NCBI GenBank assembly: GCA_004078665.1 | Contig: SCFO01000002.1 | Location: 310,001-374,000, forward strand | Source: Halobacillus fulvus | GTDB lineage: Bacteria > Bacillota > Bacilli > Bacillales > Halobacillaceae | DNA: 64,000 nucleotides | Reading direction: 5' to 3' | In this document: positions 1-7,668 of the stretch, one piece after another | Position numbering within the stretch: the first letter of the stretch is position 1 | Layout of the letters: every line of letters starts with the position of its first letter | Made by a program: the position numbers and the translations under genes | The notes under the pieces: generated by a model | What the model was told of the DNA's origin: nothing | Seen by the model: the letters and a program-made list of their open reading frames with translations, nothing else | Databases searched by the model: none

Positions 1-1040
1 ATTTTGCGATTGCGTCTAAAATTGTAGAAGGTAAGCGAGTCGAAAATGGAGTTTCTCTTGATTTGAACCCTACTTCAAGACAAATGCTAATTGATTTATC
101 TCAGGAAGGTCATATTGCTAATTTCCTTCAAGCAGGGGGGCGTTTGCACCAGGCAGGATGTAATGGATGTATCGGGATGGGACAAGCACCAGCAACAGGG
201 CGTAACAGTTTGCGTACCACTCCGAGAAACTTCCCAGGCCGTTCAGGTACAAAGGAAGATAGTGTTTTCTTGTGCAGTCCCGAAACAGCAGCTGTCAGCG
301 CTTTGTATGGAAAAATCACGGACCCAAGAAAAGCGGGGATAGATTATCCGAAGGTTCGGGAATTAGAACATCCAACAGTGGATACAAGGCTACTGGACGA
401 GCCGTTGCCGCTAGAAGAAGCGAAGCAGGTGGATTTGGTAAAAGGACCAAACGTAGCCTCCATTCCGGAAATGGCAGAGCTCCCGAATGATATTGAAGTC
501 CCTATTTTATTGAAAATGGGCGATGATATTTCGACGGACGAAATCCTGGCAGGTGGAGCGCGTGTTCTTCCTTATCGAAGCAACCTTCCAGAAATCAGTA
601 AGTTTGCCTTTGAAATCGTTGATGAAACATACTATGACAGGGCGATGGATATTCGTGATGATGGAGGACATGCTGTAGTGGCAGGAACCAACTATGGTCA
701 GGGCTCCAGCCGTGAACATGCCGCACTGGCACCTAAATATTTGGGGTTACGCGTTGCAATCGTGAAGGATTTCGCACGGATACATTGGCAGAACCTCGCA
801 AACTTCGGTGTATTGCCGCTAACATTTACAGACGAATCCGACCTCGATGACCTTGAACAAGGGGATGTGTTGATTTTTAAAGGTTTGAGAGAAGGAATCA
901 AACAATCTCACAAGGTAGAAGCAGAAGTGAAAGGGAAAGGTAAGCGCCTAGAGCTTGAACACGCATTGTCTGAACGACAAATTGAAATCATGCAAATGGG
1001 TGGACTGATTAACTGGGTGAAAAACCGCCTGGAAGAGTAA
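1..1040 (+). CDS. aconitate hydratase, Aquifex-type, 3' part
   Basis: The reading frame is open from base 3 and runs off the left edge, so only the C-terminal ~345 residues are visible. Aconitase isomerises citrate and isocitrate in the TCA cycle using a [4Fe-4S] cluster. The visible part holds a Cys-containing cluster segment (GCNGCIGMGQ), the following NFPGRSG loop, and the C-terminal swivel domain with the GQGSSREHAALAP substrate-binding motif. The sequence differs from the ~900-residue CitB/IRP1 type and looks like the shorter Aquifex-type aconitase, which is family knowledge rather than proof. Apparent start codons near 63 are internal. The gene ends at a hairpin shared with the convergent dioxygenase gene. 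Whether the cell also has a CitB cannot be seen. Confidence 0.9.
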   Translation, partial: FAIASKIVEGKRVENGVSLDLNPTSRQMLIDLSQEGHIANFLQAGGRLHQAGCNGCIGMGQAPATGRNSLRTTPRNFPGRSGTKEDSVFLCSPETAAVSALYGKITDPRKAGIDYPKVRELEHPTVDTRLLDEPLPLEEAKQVDLVKGPNVASIPEMAELPNDIEVPILLKMGDDISTDEILAGGARVLPYRSNLPEISKFAFEIVDETYYDRAMDIRDDGGHAVVAGTNYGQGSSREHAALAPKYLGLRVAIVKDFARIHWQNLANFGVLPLTFTDESDLDDLEQGDVLIFKGLREGIKQSHKVEAEVKGKGKRLELEHALSERQIEIMQMGGLINWVKNRLEE

Positions 1041-1044
1041 ACAA

Positions 1045-1077
1045 AAAAGCTACGTCCGAGTATGGGACGTAGCTTTT
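1045..1077. terminator. bidirectional hairpin terminator
   Basis: AAAAGCTACGTCC pairs with GGGACGTAGCTTTT around a short loop. T-runs on both strands let it end the aconitase and the convergent dioxygenase gene. Confidence 0.85.
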
Positions 1078-1078
1078 C

Positions 1079-2032
1079 TTATGCCTGCTTCGTGTCGAGT
1101 GGTGTGATGCTGGTTTCAATTTCTTCCCGTTTTCCTTCAAGGAACGGTGGTAATGCAAGACTTTCTCCCAGATGATCGATGTCTTCATCTGTGGCAAAAC
1201 CTGGACCGTCTGTCGCTAACTCATAAAGAATATGATTCGATTCTCTGAAGTAAAGAGATTTGAAGTAATAACGATCAACAAGTCCGGAATTCGGAAATCC
1301 TGCTTCTTGGATTTTTTGGTGCCATTTTTTCAGCTCTTCCTCATCTTCTACACGGAATGCAACGTGGTGTACACTCCCTCGACCTGGTCGTTCGCGTGAC
1401 AAATCCTCACGTTCTTCAACGTGGACTTCAGCGCCTGTACCGCCTTCGCCCGTTTCAAATACTTCAAACTGATCGTAATTTCCTGCTTTACGGAAACCTA
1501 GGAGTTCAGTCAATACTTTAGCTGTAGCGTCCAAGTTTTGTACGGTTAGGTGTACTGGACCAAGGCCTGCAATTCCGTGTTCTTGTGGTACAGGCGAGCG
1601 ATCCCATGGTTTACCGGCTGGAACGCCTTGATTCGTTTCATCGGAAACAAGAATGAGGCGCTGTCCTTCAGGATCGCGGAAAGATATCGTCTTTCTTCCC
1701 ATCCTTACCTGAATTGGATCCTGATCGATCTGAAACTCCTGCAGTCGTTTTTGCCAGTAATCCAAGGCATCATCATCTTTCACTCGTAACGATGTAGTGG
1801 AGATGCTCTGGGATCCAGTGTATGTGTGACCGGCCATTGGAATTTCGAAAAAGGTCAAGTCCGTTCCGGGGTTTCCTTTTTCATCCGCGAAGAACAGGTG
1901 ATACATAGATGGATCATCCTGATTGACGGTCTTTTTTACAAGGCGCATGCCTAAAACTTTTGTATAAAAATCATAATTTTTCTTAGCATTCGCTGTGATA
2001 GCAGATACGTGGTGGATGCCTTTAATTTTCAT
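1079..2032 (-). CDS. MhqA/MhqO-type ring-cleaving dioxygenase
   Basis: This 317-residue protein is a two-module vicinal-oxygen-chelate (glyoxalase-fold) extradiol dioxygenase of the family containing B. subtilis MhqA, MhqE and MhqO. These are thought to detoxify quinones and hydroquinones. The N-terminal module starts KGIHHVSAITANAKKNYDFY and the second module starts near residue 150 with GPVHLTVQNLDATAK; both begin with the metal-ligand His typical of the fold. Length matches the family. The ATG has AGGAGG about 10 nt upstream. The promoter is a consensus TTGACA-17-TATAAT, and an MhqR-like palindrome sits just downstream of the -10. This supports induction by quinone-type electrophiles, as in B. 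subtilis. No mhqR repressor gene is in view. Confidence 0.88.
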   Translation of the reverse strand: MKIKGIHHVSAITANAKKNYDFYTKVLGMRLVKKTVNQDDPSMYHLFFADEKGNPGTDLTFFEIPMAGHTYTGSQSISTTSLRVKDDDALDYWQKRLQEFQIDQDPIQVRMGRKTISFRDPEGQRLILVSDETNQGVPAGKPWDRSPVPQEHGIAGLGPVHLTVQNLDATAKVLTELLGFRKAGNYDQFEVFETGEGGTGAEVHVEEREDLSRERPGRGSVHHVAFRVEDEEELKKWHQKIQEAGFPNSGLVDRYYFKSLYFRESNHILYELATDGPGFATDEDIDHLGESLALPPFLEGKREEIETSITPLDTKQA

Positions 2033-2051
2033 CGGAAACCAACCTCCTGAT

Positions 2052-2069
2052 TATCTCGATTTCAAGATA
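2052..2069. promoter_or_regulatory. MhqR-type operator
   Basis: TATCTCGATTTCAAGATA is an imperfect inverted repeat (TATCTcGA/TcaAGATA arms) closely matching the B. subtilis MhqR box, TATCTCGAATTCGAGATA. It lies immediately downstream of the -10 of the dioxygenase promoter, where a repressor would block initiation. Confidence 0.75.
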
Positions 2070-2098
2070 ATTATATGCAATTAAATCCATTTTGTCAA
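2070..2098 (-). promoter_or_regulatory. SigA promoter of the dioxygenase gene
   Basis: On the minus strand TTGACA (2093-2098) is followed after exactly 17 nt by TATAAT (2070-2075). Both hexamers are consensus, so the promoter should be strong when the adjacent operator is free. Confidence 0.85.
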
Positions 2099-2102
2099 AC
2101 AG

Positions 2103-2819
2103 TTAGAAATCGAGATATTTTCCCTTTCTTTCAAATGGATAAATGTAAGTATCCAGCGTCTTAGAGTAATGGGTGAGAGGTTCTCCGGAAAGGCTGCCCG
2201 GCGGCAGAAAATCGGTTAATTGATTGAAGTCGATTCTCGCTTTTGCTTCCTGCAAAGACCAGTTCTTATGTTGTATCGGTCCTTTATAAATCGTACGTCC
2301 ACGTTGTACCCAAAGAGCATAACGCTCCGTAAGCCAGGAGGTAAGAGAATCAGGGGATGGAGTAATGATAGGTGACGTGATGTCCACACTTGCGTGGAAG
2401 TGAGATTTGTCATATCCTTTGTGAGTTCTACGACTCGTGAATTGCAGGTGGTTCGTCTTTTGTTTTAGTTTCATCTCGGCGTTCACATAGGGGAGACCAA
2501 ATACCGTCCTTGCCAAAAAAACACCAAGAGGGTGATTGGCGTCCAAGGTTATGAAATATACACCAGGTTCTCCTTTGTACGTCACATACGTACGTACATT
2601 CAATTCGAGCAATTGATTTCCGGCAGCAATTTCCGGAAGGCCGCGAAAACGGATGTGATTCATCCGGAAAGGGACAATCGCAATCCAAGCCTGACCATTG
2701 ATCACATCAATAGTGAAAGAATCAGGAATGAAAGGACGTAACGCTTCTTCGTCGACCGGCCAATGCATAAAAACTAAATTTTCCCATGTTTGCCGCATGA
2801 TCCACTGTTTTGAATCCAT
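2103..2819 (-). CDS. yqjF: YqjF-like DUF2071 family protein
   Basis: The 238-residue protein fits the DUF2071 family (COG3361), which has an acetoacetate-decarboxylase-like fold and no firmly established reaction. Typical features are the N-terminal tract VFMHWPVDEEALRPFIPDSFTID, the central FRMNHIRFRGLP and NVRTYV segments, and a length close to B. subtilis YqjF. No signal peptide or membrane segment is seen, so it is probably cytosolic. The ATG has AAAAGGGG about 9 nt upstream. It lies between the MhqR-regulated dioxygenase and a sda-like gene on the same strand. A half-copy of the MhqR-like motif occurs at its 3' end, probably by chance. Function unknown. Confidence 0.82.
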   Translation of the reverse strand: MDSKQWIMRQTWENLVFMHWPVDEEALRPFIPDSFTIDVINGQAWIAIVPFRMNHIRFRGLPEIAAGNQLLELNVRTYVTYKGEPGVYFITLDANHPLGVFLARTVFGLPYVNAEMKLKQKTNHLQFTSRRTHKGYDKSHFHASVDITSPIITPSPDSLTSWLTERYALWVQRGRTIYKGPIQHKNWSLQEAKARIDFNQLTDFLPPGSLSGEPLTHYSKTLDTYIYPFERKGKYLDF

Positions 2820-2881
2820 ATCAAAAACCCCTTTTCTTTAGGATTGGTTTACCCCTTGAAAAGGAGAATCATGCATGGAAA

Positions 2882-3037
2882 TCAACATTGCATCTTTTGT
2901 TTTGGAGATTTGTTTTCTTCTTCTCTTTTCATGATTTCTTCCTCTAATAATCGAATGAATTCTCGGTCCAGTTTGAGTTCTTGTGCGCGGTGTAATGAAA
3001 GGATGAGAAGTTGTAAGTTCAGGTGATGAATGATCAT
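2882..3037 (-). CDS. sda: Sda-like sporulation checkpoint inhibitor
   Basis: This 51-codon ORF is too short for most length cut-offs. It encodes a two-helix protein whose core, LQLLILSLHRAQELKLDREF followed by IRLLEEEI, aligns well with B. subtilis Sda ([28 protein letters not shown]). Sda binds the sporulation kinase KinA and blocks its autophosphorylation when replication is disturbed. The ATG is preceded by GGGGGG at 7 nt. It has a slightly longer acidic/basic tail than Sda, ending in KQKMQC. The gene is transcribed with yqjF downstream and an XRE-PAS regulator upstream. I see no convincing DnaA boxes before it, although B. subtilis sda is DnaA-controlled. The identification is by recalled similarity. 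Confidence 0.75.
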   Translation of the reverse strand: MIIHHLNLQLLILSLHRAQELKLDREFIRLLEEEIMKREEENKSPKQKMQC

Positions 3038-3058
3038 CAGGAAGCCCCCCTTTTGTCC

Positions 3059-3715
3059 CTATGCTGGAAGCTCGGTCGAGGCGGTCGCCACCCCTATAAT
3101 ATTTTTATCTTTGTCATAAAGAGGTTGAGCGAATACATCGTAATAAACCAATCCGTCTGATAACGGAAAGGCAATCCTTTTACGCATGCTTTCCCCGCTT
3201 TCAATAACCGACTTCTTTAAATCCACCAGAGTTAACGTTCCTTCATTCTGGTCAATTTCGTCGTCTCTCTTTCCTATAATTCGACTCATTTTAAAATCAG
3301 GATGAGGGTTAAACATCCATGTGTATCTTAGGTCGAGGTCACAGTGGGCAACAGTGATAGGTGAATGGGTTAATGCCACTTCAAAAGGTTCACTCAAATG
3401 ATCAGCGAAAAAGAGTGAAGGATTCACGTGTAGAAATGCTGCGATTTGTGAGGCAACGGCCATGCTTGGGTTACGAGTGCCATTTTCTATCTGGGCATAA
3501 TAAGCACGGTCGATATGGGCTCCGGCTGCGATTTGCTGTTGTGTATATTGTTGTTCTTTGCGTAGTTTGATGAGCCATCTTCTCAATGTTTGTTCACTTC
3601 CTACAGTAAAATGTTCATAGTTATAATTTCGTTGTTTTTCATGCAATTCCTTTGTGGCAATTTGCAACAAATTTTGTAGAAAAAGCATTGGGGAACTTAG
3701 AAAAGGGACATTCAA
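3059..3715 (-). CDS. XRE-family regulator with C-terminal PAS domain
   Basis: A helix-turn-helix domain (about residues 46-105; LRKEQQYTQQQIAAGAHIDR and AYYAQIENGTRNPS) is followed by a PAS-like sensor domain (about 120-215; DLRYTWMFNPHPDF, then FAQPLYDKDKNIIGVATAST). It is probably a cytosolic DNA-binding regulator responding to a small ligand or redox state. The start is uncertain. The TTG at 3715 has AGGAAG upstream. An internal TTG at 3586 with GTAGGAAGTG upstream would give a protein beginning just before the HTH, the usual XRE layout, and the 43 extra residues resemble no domain. Target genes are unknown; sda and yqjF lie downstream on the same strand. Confidence 0.8.
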   Translation of the reverse strand: MNVPFLSSPMLFLQNLLQIATKELHEKQRNYNYEHFTVGSEQTLRRWLIKLRKEQQYTQQQIAAGAHIDRAYYAQIENGTRNPSMAVASQIAAFLHVNPSLFFADHLSEPFEVALTHSPITVAHCDLDLRYTWMFNPHPDFKMSRIIGKRDDEIDQNEGTLTLVDLKKSVIESGESMRKRIAFPLSDGLVYYDVFAQPLYDKDKNIIGVATASTELPA

Positions 3716-3753
3716 TCGGGTACGCTTCCTGATATGAAAATTTTAGCATGAGA

Positions 3754-3784
3754 TTGTCAAAATTCCTACCAGACCTGTTATAAT
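3754..3784 (+). promoter_or_regulatory. possible promoter of the TRIC-type channel gene
   Basis: TTGTCA (3754) and TATAAT (3779) are separated by 19 nt, which is longer than optimal. It is the only reasonable SigA-like pair in the 111-bp gap before the gene. Confidence 0.45.
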
Positions 3785-3826
3785 CAATCAAGTATTGAAT
3801 GAGTAGAAGATGGGAGAGGACGTTTC

Positions 3827-4438
3827 GTGGCCTGGGAGATCTTAAATATATTAGCTGTCAGCGCTTTTGCGTTCAGCGGTGCAATTGTCGCCTTAAATGA
3901 ACGATACGATATATTCGGTACGTTTATCCTCGGTATTGCGACCCCTTTTGCTGGTGGAATCATAAGAAATATTGCGTTGGATGTTCCGGTCGTCCACGTG
4001 TGGGAGCAAGGTTATTTGTTTTATGTCGCGCTTGGAACGATTGCGATCGTTTATTTTTTCCCGAAAAGCTGGGTGATGTCCTGGGATCGCTGGAATATTT
4101 ACCTTGATGCCATCGGGTTATCTGCTTTCGCTCTTCAGGGCGCACAATTTGCGATTGCTAATGATTTTCCGTTAGGAGGAATATTATTTGCGGCGATCCT
4201 TACGGGCGTTGGTGGTGGTGTGACACGTGATGTATTAGCCCAGCGACGACCGATGGTGATGCATCAGGAAATATATGCGGTCTGGGCACTACTGACGGGG
4301 CTCGTTGCCGGAATAGGGATTGTCGACATCGACAGCTCTATCCAAACTTACTTACTATTTGTCGTCATCATACTTTGCAGGGTCCTATCCTATCATTTAG
4401 GTTGGCACTTGCGGTTCAGGGATATGTATCGTATTTAA
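3827..4438 (+). CDS. TRIC-type (UPF0126) cation channel family membrane protein
   Basis: The 203-residue protein has seven hydrophobic segments arranged as two similar halves with glycine-rich turns: FAFSGAIVAL and TPFAGGIIRN in the first, SAFALQGAQFA and TGVGGGVTRDVL in the second. This is the signature of the prokaryotic UPF0126/TRIC family, members of which form trimeric potassium channels. In this family a GG..RD motif follows each repeat, and it is clear in the second half. The start is GTG with a GGAGAGGA ribosome site. It is monocistronic and ends in a strong hairpin. Channel function is family knowledge. Confidence 0.88.
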   Translation: MAWEILNILAVSAFAFSGAIVALNERYDIFGTFILGIATPFAGGIIRNIALDVPVVHVWEQGYLFYVALGTIAIVYFFPKSWVMSWDRWNIYLDAIGLSAFALQGAQFAIANDFPLGGILFAAILTGVGGGVTRDVLAQRRPMVMHQEIYAVWALLTGLVAGIGIVDIDSSIQTYLLFVVIILCRVLSYHLGWHLRFRDMYRI

Positions 4439-4469
4439 ATGAATTTGCCATAAAAAAATCTGGTATAGA

Positions 4470-4504
4470 AAACGCATGAAATCGGATGACGATTTCATGC
4501 GTTT
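4470..4504. terminator. hairpin terminator
   Basis: AAACGCATGAAATCG and CGATTTCATGCGTTT form a perfect 15-bp stem with a 5-nt loop after the TRIC-type gene. Confidence 0.8.
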
Positions 4505-4599
4505 CATTTATTTCAGCTTTATATAATTACGTGTTGCTTTCAATAAAGACTTGTTCAGAGCATCGATGATTATAAGTCGTTATTTGCTTTAAGCCTCAT

Positions 4600-4725
4600 G
4601 TTTCCGTTGACTTATTCAATGGAGGGGGGCGGGAAAGGGTGAGACTCCGATGGAGAGCTCAGCCCCCGCCCGTGGAAAGCGGATCATTTCCCGCCCCTCT
4701 ATGCACTTGTATTAAAAACGGAAAC
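4600..4725 (+). repeat. dispersed fold-back element, copy A
   Basis: The element is bounded by GTTTCCGTT and AACGGAAAC. Inner arms GGGGCGGGAAA and TTTCCCGCCCC pair. The interior carries GAGACTCC, GAGCTCAGC and GTGGAAAGCG as in the other copies. At 126 bp it has lost part of the interior. It lies between the terminator of the TRIC-type gene and the 3' end of the cysteine synthase gene. Confidence 0.85.
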
Positions 4726-4770
4726 GATTTTTGGAATGATTCGGTGTAACAATATAGACGATTGGAGTTT

Positions 4771-5700
4771 TTAATAGCGGAACAGATCTCCGGACAAATA
4801 ACGCTCTCCTGTATCAGGAGCGATACAGACGACAACTTCACCCGGCTGTTTCTTCTTCGCAACTTGAATCGCTGCCCAACATGCAGCACCGCATGAAGTA
4901 CCGAGAAGCAACCCTTCCTCGCGGGCCAGACGTCTCGTAATATCATAGGCATCTTCATCCGTCACCTGAAAAATTTCATCGTAGACGTCTTGATTTAAAA
5001 TGTCCGGAACGAAGCCCGGGCTCGTCCCGACTAGCTTATGCTTGCCTGGCTTTCCACCTGAAAGAACAGGGGAGCCGGCTGGCTCAGCTACGTGAACAGT
5101 CATATCCTTGAAATGCTTCTTCAATTCTTCTCCGGTTCCTGTTACCGTTCCACCTGTTCCGGCTGTTGATACGAAAGCGGACAAAGGTTTTCCTAGTTCG
5201 TCCATTGCTTTGATAATCTCTGTTGCTGTCGTGTAACGGTGGGAGTCGGGATTTGCCATATTTTCAAATTGCATAGGCATGAAGCTGCCCTCAATTTCTT
5301 CTACAAGCTCTTTTGCTTTAGCAATCGCACCCGGCATTTTCTCATCACCCGGTGTGAGCACGATTTCCGCACCGTAGGCTTTCAGAAGGTTGATGCGCTC
5401 TTGGGTCATCGTATCCGGCATAACAAGAATAGCTCGATAGCCTCGTGCCGCTGCGTTCATGGCAATTCCGATTCCCGTATTTCCACTCGTCGGCTCTATG
5501 ATTGTCGATCCTTCTTTCAAATGGCCATCTTCTTCTGCCTGAACAATCATATTGAAGGCGGCGCGGTCTTTCACGCTTCCGCTCGGATTGAACTTCTCAA
5601 GTTTCATATAAATATCAGCTCCACCTTCTGGAGCGACTCTGTTCAGCTTCACGAGGGGTGTTTCCCCGATCAGATCTGCAATATTATTGACTACACGCAT
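4771..5700 (-). CDS. cysK: cysteine synthase A (O-acetylserine sulfhydrylase)
   Basis: The 309-residue PLP enzyme condenses O-acetylserine with sulfide to make cysteine in the cytosol. The PLP lysine is K44 in NPSGSVKDRA; the substrate loop PTSGNTG and the phosphate-binding TAGTGGTVTG follow in the usual order. Residues around the C-terminal serine of the active site (LLLGTSCGAACWA) differ slightly from classic CysK (GISSGA), so a related paralogue such as YtkP is possible. The start chosen is the ATG at 5700, preceded by AAAGGAAG. An upstream in-frame ATG at 5754 adds 18 residues of no family character. It is separated from ypmS by a terminator and so is its own transcription unit. Confidence 0.9.
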   Translation of the reverse strand: MRVVNNIADLIGETPLVKLNRVAPEGGADIYMKLEKFNPSGSVKDRAAFNMIVQAEEDGHLKEGSTIIEPTSGNTGIGIAMNAAARGYRAILVMPDTMTQERINLLKAYGAEIVLTPGDEKMPGAIAKAKELVEEIEGSFMPMQFENMANPDSHRYTTATEIIKAMDELGKPLSAFVSTAGTGGTVTGTGEELKKHFKDMTVHVAEPAGSPVLSGGKPGKHKLVGTSPGFVPDILNQDVYDEIFQVTDEDAYDITRRLAREEGLLLGTSCGAACWAAIQVAKKKQPGEVVVCIAPDTGERYLSGDLFRY

Positions 5701-5833
5701 AATGACACTTCCTTTGTGACAATTAGTTACCTGCATTTTATCATATGAAGTCATGCTCCTTCATCCACTAGGCTTACTTTTCAGGGTGGAATCATCAGAA
5801 TTGTAGCCGTCGAATGATGATATATAGGCAAAT

Positions 5834-5868
5834 AAAAAATCTGCCCTTCTTAATAGACGAAGGACAGA
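5834..5868 (-). terminator. terminator after ypmRS
   Basis: On the minus strand TCTGTCCTTC and GAAGGGCAGA pair and are followed by TTTTTT. It closes the ypmR-ypmS operon before cysK. Confidence 0.75.
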
Positions 5869-5874
5869 CCATGA

Positions 5875-6507
5875 TTAAAAGTTACTTTGAACAACTTGTT
5901 GAGCGAGCTGGAAAGAGTCTCTTGGCACGGACACTCGGAAAGCGAGCTGGTTCGTATTCAAGTTGAAGCGCTCCACCCTGACATCAAAATTACTAGACGT
6001 ATTCATCTGGGTGACAGCGACATAAATGTTTTCTTCATTAGGATTCACGATGACCCACTCTGGAAATTTATAGTTATCCTTTACGAATTCCAATACTTTT
6101 TTATTCGGTAAAGGGAGCTGTCCAAGCGAAATACGCTCCTGTTCAAGGATAATGTCTCCATTTTCCTGGACGACAGGATTCAATTCCATACTGATTGGGA
6201 TCTCGCGATCAAATGCTCGGATATTTCCGGTAAGTGTAACGTTCCGATCGAGAGAAATTGAATAATTAAAAACCGTCTGAGTCGAAAGTTCTTCAAGATA
6301 TTCGTTCGTCAACTGTTCTAGGTTTTCTTTAGTAGAGACAATGGTAAATTCTGCTTCCGAACTGTTTTTTTCTTGATCCACGTTTACAATCGTATAAGCA
6401 GAGGGCCAAAAGATGAGCGATAAAAGCCAAAGGATAATACCGACATTGACGATCGCCAATACTAGGAACGACGTCCGCCATTTATTCTTCAAAAGAAATT
6501 GCCTCAT
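5875..6507 (-). CDS. ypmS: YpmS family membrane-anchored protein (DUF2140)
   Basis: The 210-residue protein has one N-terminal transmembrane segment (about residues 13-36, FLVLAIVNVGIILWLLSLIF) after a positively charged start. The extracytoplasmic domain carries the DUF2140 features TNEYLEEL, SMELNPVVQENGDIIL and the C-terminal FRVSVPRD. Its function is unknown. It lies 18 nt downstream of ypmR, the same pairing as in B. subtilis, suggesting joint action of the lipase-like YpmR and YpmS at the cell surface. The ATG has AGGTGG about 10 nt upstream. Confidence 0.88.
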   Translation of the reverse strand: MRQFLLKNKWRTSFLVLAIVNVGIILWLLSLIFWPSAYTIVNVDQEKNSSEAEFTIVSTKENLEQLTNEYLEELSTQTVFNYSISLDRNVTLTGNIRAFDREIPISMELNPVVQENGDIILEQERISLGQLPLPNKKVLEFVKDNYKFPEWVIVNPNEENIYVAVTQMNTSSNFDVRVERFNLNTNQLAFRVSVPRDSFQLAQQVVQSNF

Positions 6508-6525
6508 GTTTACATTCCACCTGTA

Positions 6526-7452
6526 TTATTGTTCAAGATCATCTCTAATATATTCTAACACGCGTTCGGCCATAAGTTTATATCCTTGTTCATTCGGGTG
6601 GAAAAAATCTTCCTCCCATAGAAGGTTTTCTTCACTATTTTCAAAAATATCGCGGATTGGGATGAACGTAGTCCGTTCGTGTCGATCGATCACTTCTTTG
6701 CTGATACGATTCCAGTCGCCCATAATTTGGTTCAGCTCAGGGATGTTGTTGAAGTAGCTGTTAAAAGGATTGTAAAGGCCAATTAAATAAATGGTGGCAT
6801 CACTATTCAACTCTTCAATAGTCGACAGGATTTCATCCAGGCGTTCCTCATATCCTTGCTGAGCTTCTACAAAATCTTCGTAATTAAGACTTGTAAAGTT
6901 GCTGCGGACAACCTTCATCACATCGTTCGCTCCAATCGTCACAAGTACGATGTCGGCCTCTTCGATGGAAGACTTCATTTCTTCTGTCTCCATACGCTCT
7001 AATAGCTGGTCGGTTCGATTTCCCCTTTTTCCGAAGTTATCAATCACGACTGTTCCTTGGTCTTCCTGGCTGTTTAAAGATTCCTCCAAAATACCGACAT
7101 AACCGCCGTTATCCGTTCGATCTCCTACTCCTTGCGTCAAGGAATCTCCGATAGCGGAAATATGATAATCATCCCGGATAAACATTTCACGGGCACTCTC
7201 CAGGACGCTTGTAAACACATCTCTTAATTCTTCCCTGATGCTTGCTTCATCCTCTTCTGGATCTTCATCTGGTTCTTCGACTGGTCCAGGTGCTTCGGGA
7301 GATTGATCAGGAGCGGTGTTTTCAACCTCAGTCGTTTCAGCTGGCGGAGAGGGTTCTCTAGAATCCTCGGGTGTATAAATGAAGGAAGCTATCATAAAAA
7401 AGGCGATCGTGGCACTCAGCGCAATAGACGCAAACCACCTCCACTTTTTCAT
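6526..7452 (-). CDS. ypmR: YpmR, SGNH/GDSL-type secreted hydrolase
   Basis: A 308-residue SGNH hydrolase with an N-terminal hydrophobic anchor or signal (residues 6-27). An acidic, proline-rich stretch follows (about 30-75, many E/D/P), then the catalytic domain. The nucleophile block is SAIGDSLTQGVGD, the oxyanion Gly and Asn are in FGKRGNR and TIGANDV, and the Asp-His pair is in DFFHPNEQGY near the C-terminus. Such enzymes hydrolyse ester bonds in lipids or cell-wall polymers; the substrate is not known. The ATG follows AGAGGTGATCAC, an ideal site. First gene of a two-gene operon with ypmS. Confidence 0.9.
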   Translation of the reverse strand: MKKWRWFASIALSATIAFFMIASFIYTPEDSREPSPPAETTEVENTAPDQSPEAPGPVEEPDEDPEEDEASIREELRDVFTSVLESAREMFIRDDYHISAIGDSLTQGVGDRTDNGGYVGILEESLNSQEDQGTVVIDNFGKRGNRTDQLLERMETEEMKSSIEEADIVLVTIGANDVMKVVRSNFTSLNYEDFVEAQQGYEERLDEILSTIEELNSDATIYLIGLYNPFNSYFNNIPELNQIMGDWNRISKEVIDRHERTTFIPIRDIFENSEENLLWEEDFFHPNEQGYKLMAERVLEYIRDDLEQ

Positions 7453-7668
7453 GTGATCACCTCTGTTGAATTAGAATGTATTGATACAATATTATATGAT
7501 GATGAGGATGGATGGAAAATGTAAATGCGTAAAATCATTTAAATTATGGGAAACTGTGGCGATAATGGATGGGATATCTCTAGTCTATCTCGATTATACA
7601 ATAGACATACGAAAAATCATCAGGTAAGTTGAGGGTAAATGAAAAGTTTAGAGAAAGGGGGAGTCCAT

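Noticed and set aside
2101-2116. Second MhqR-like half-site at the 3' end of yqjF
   Set aside because: Only one arm (AAATCGAGATA) is present and it lies inside a coding end, so it is probably chance.
2844-3026. Plus-strand 60-codon frame
   Set aside because: It is antisense to the sda-like gene, has no ribosome site and is Ser/Arg-rich in a way typical of shadow frames.
5239-5748. Plus-strand 169-codon frame within cysK
   Set aside because: It lies antisense to a clear PLP enzyme and has no domain character.
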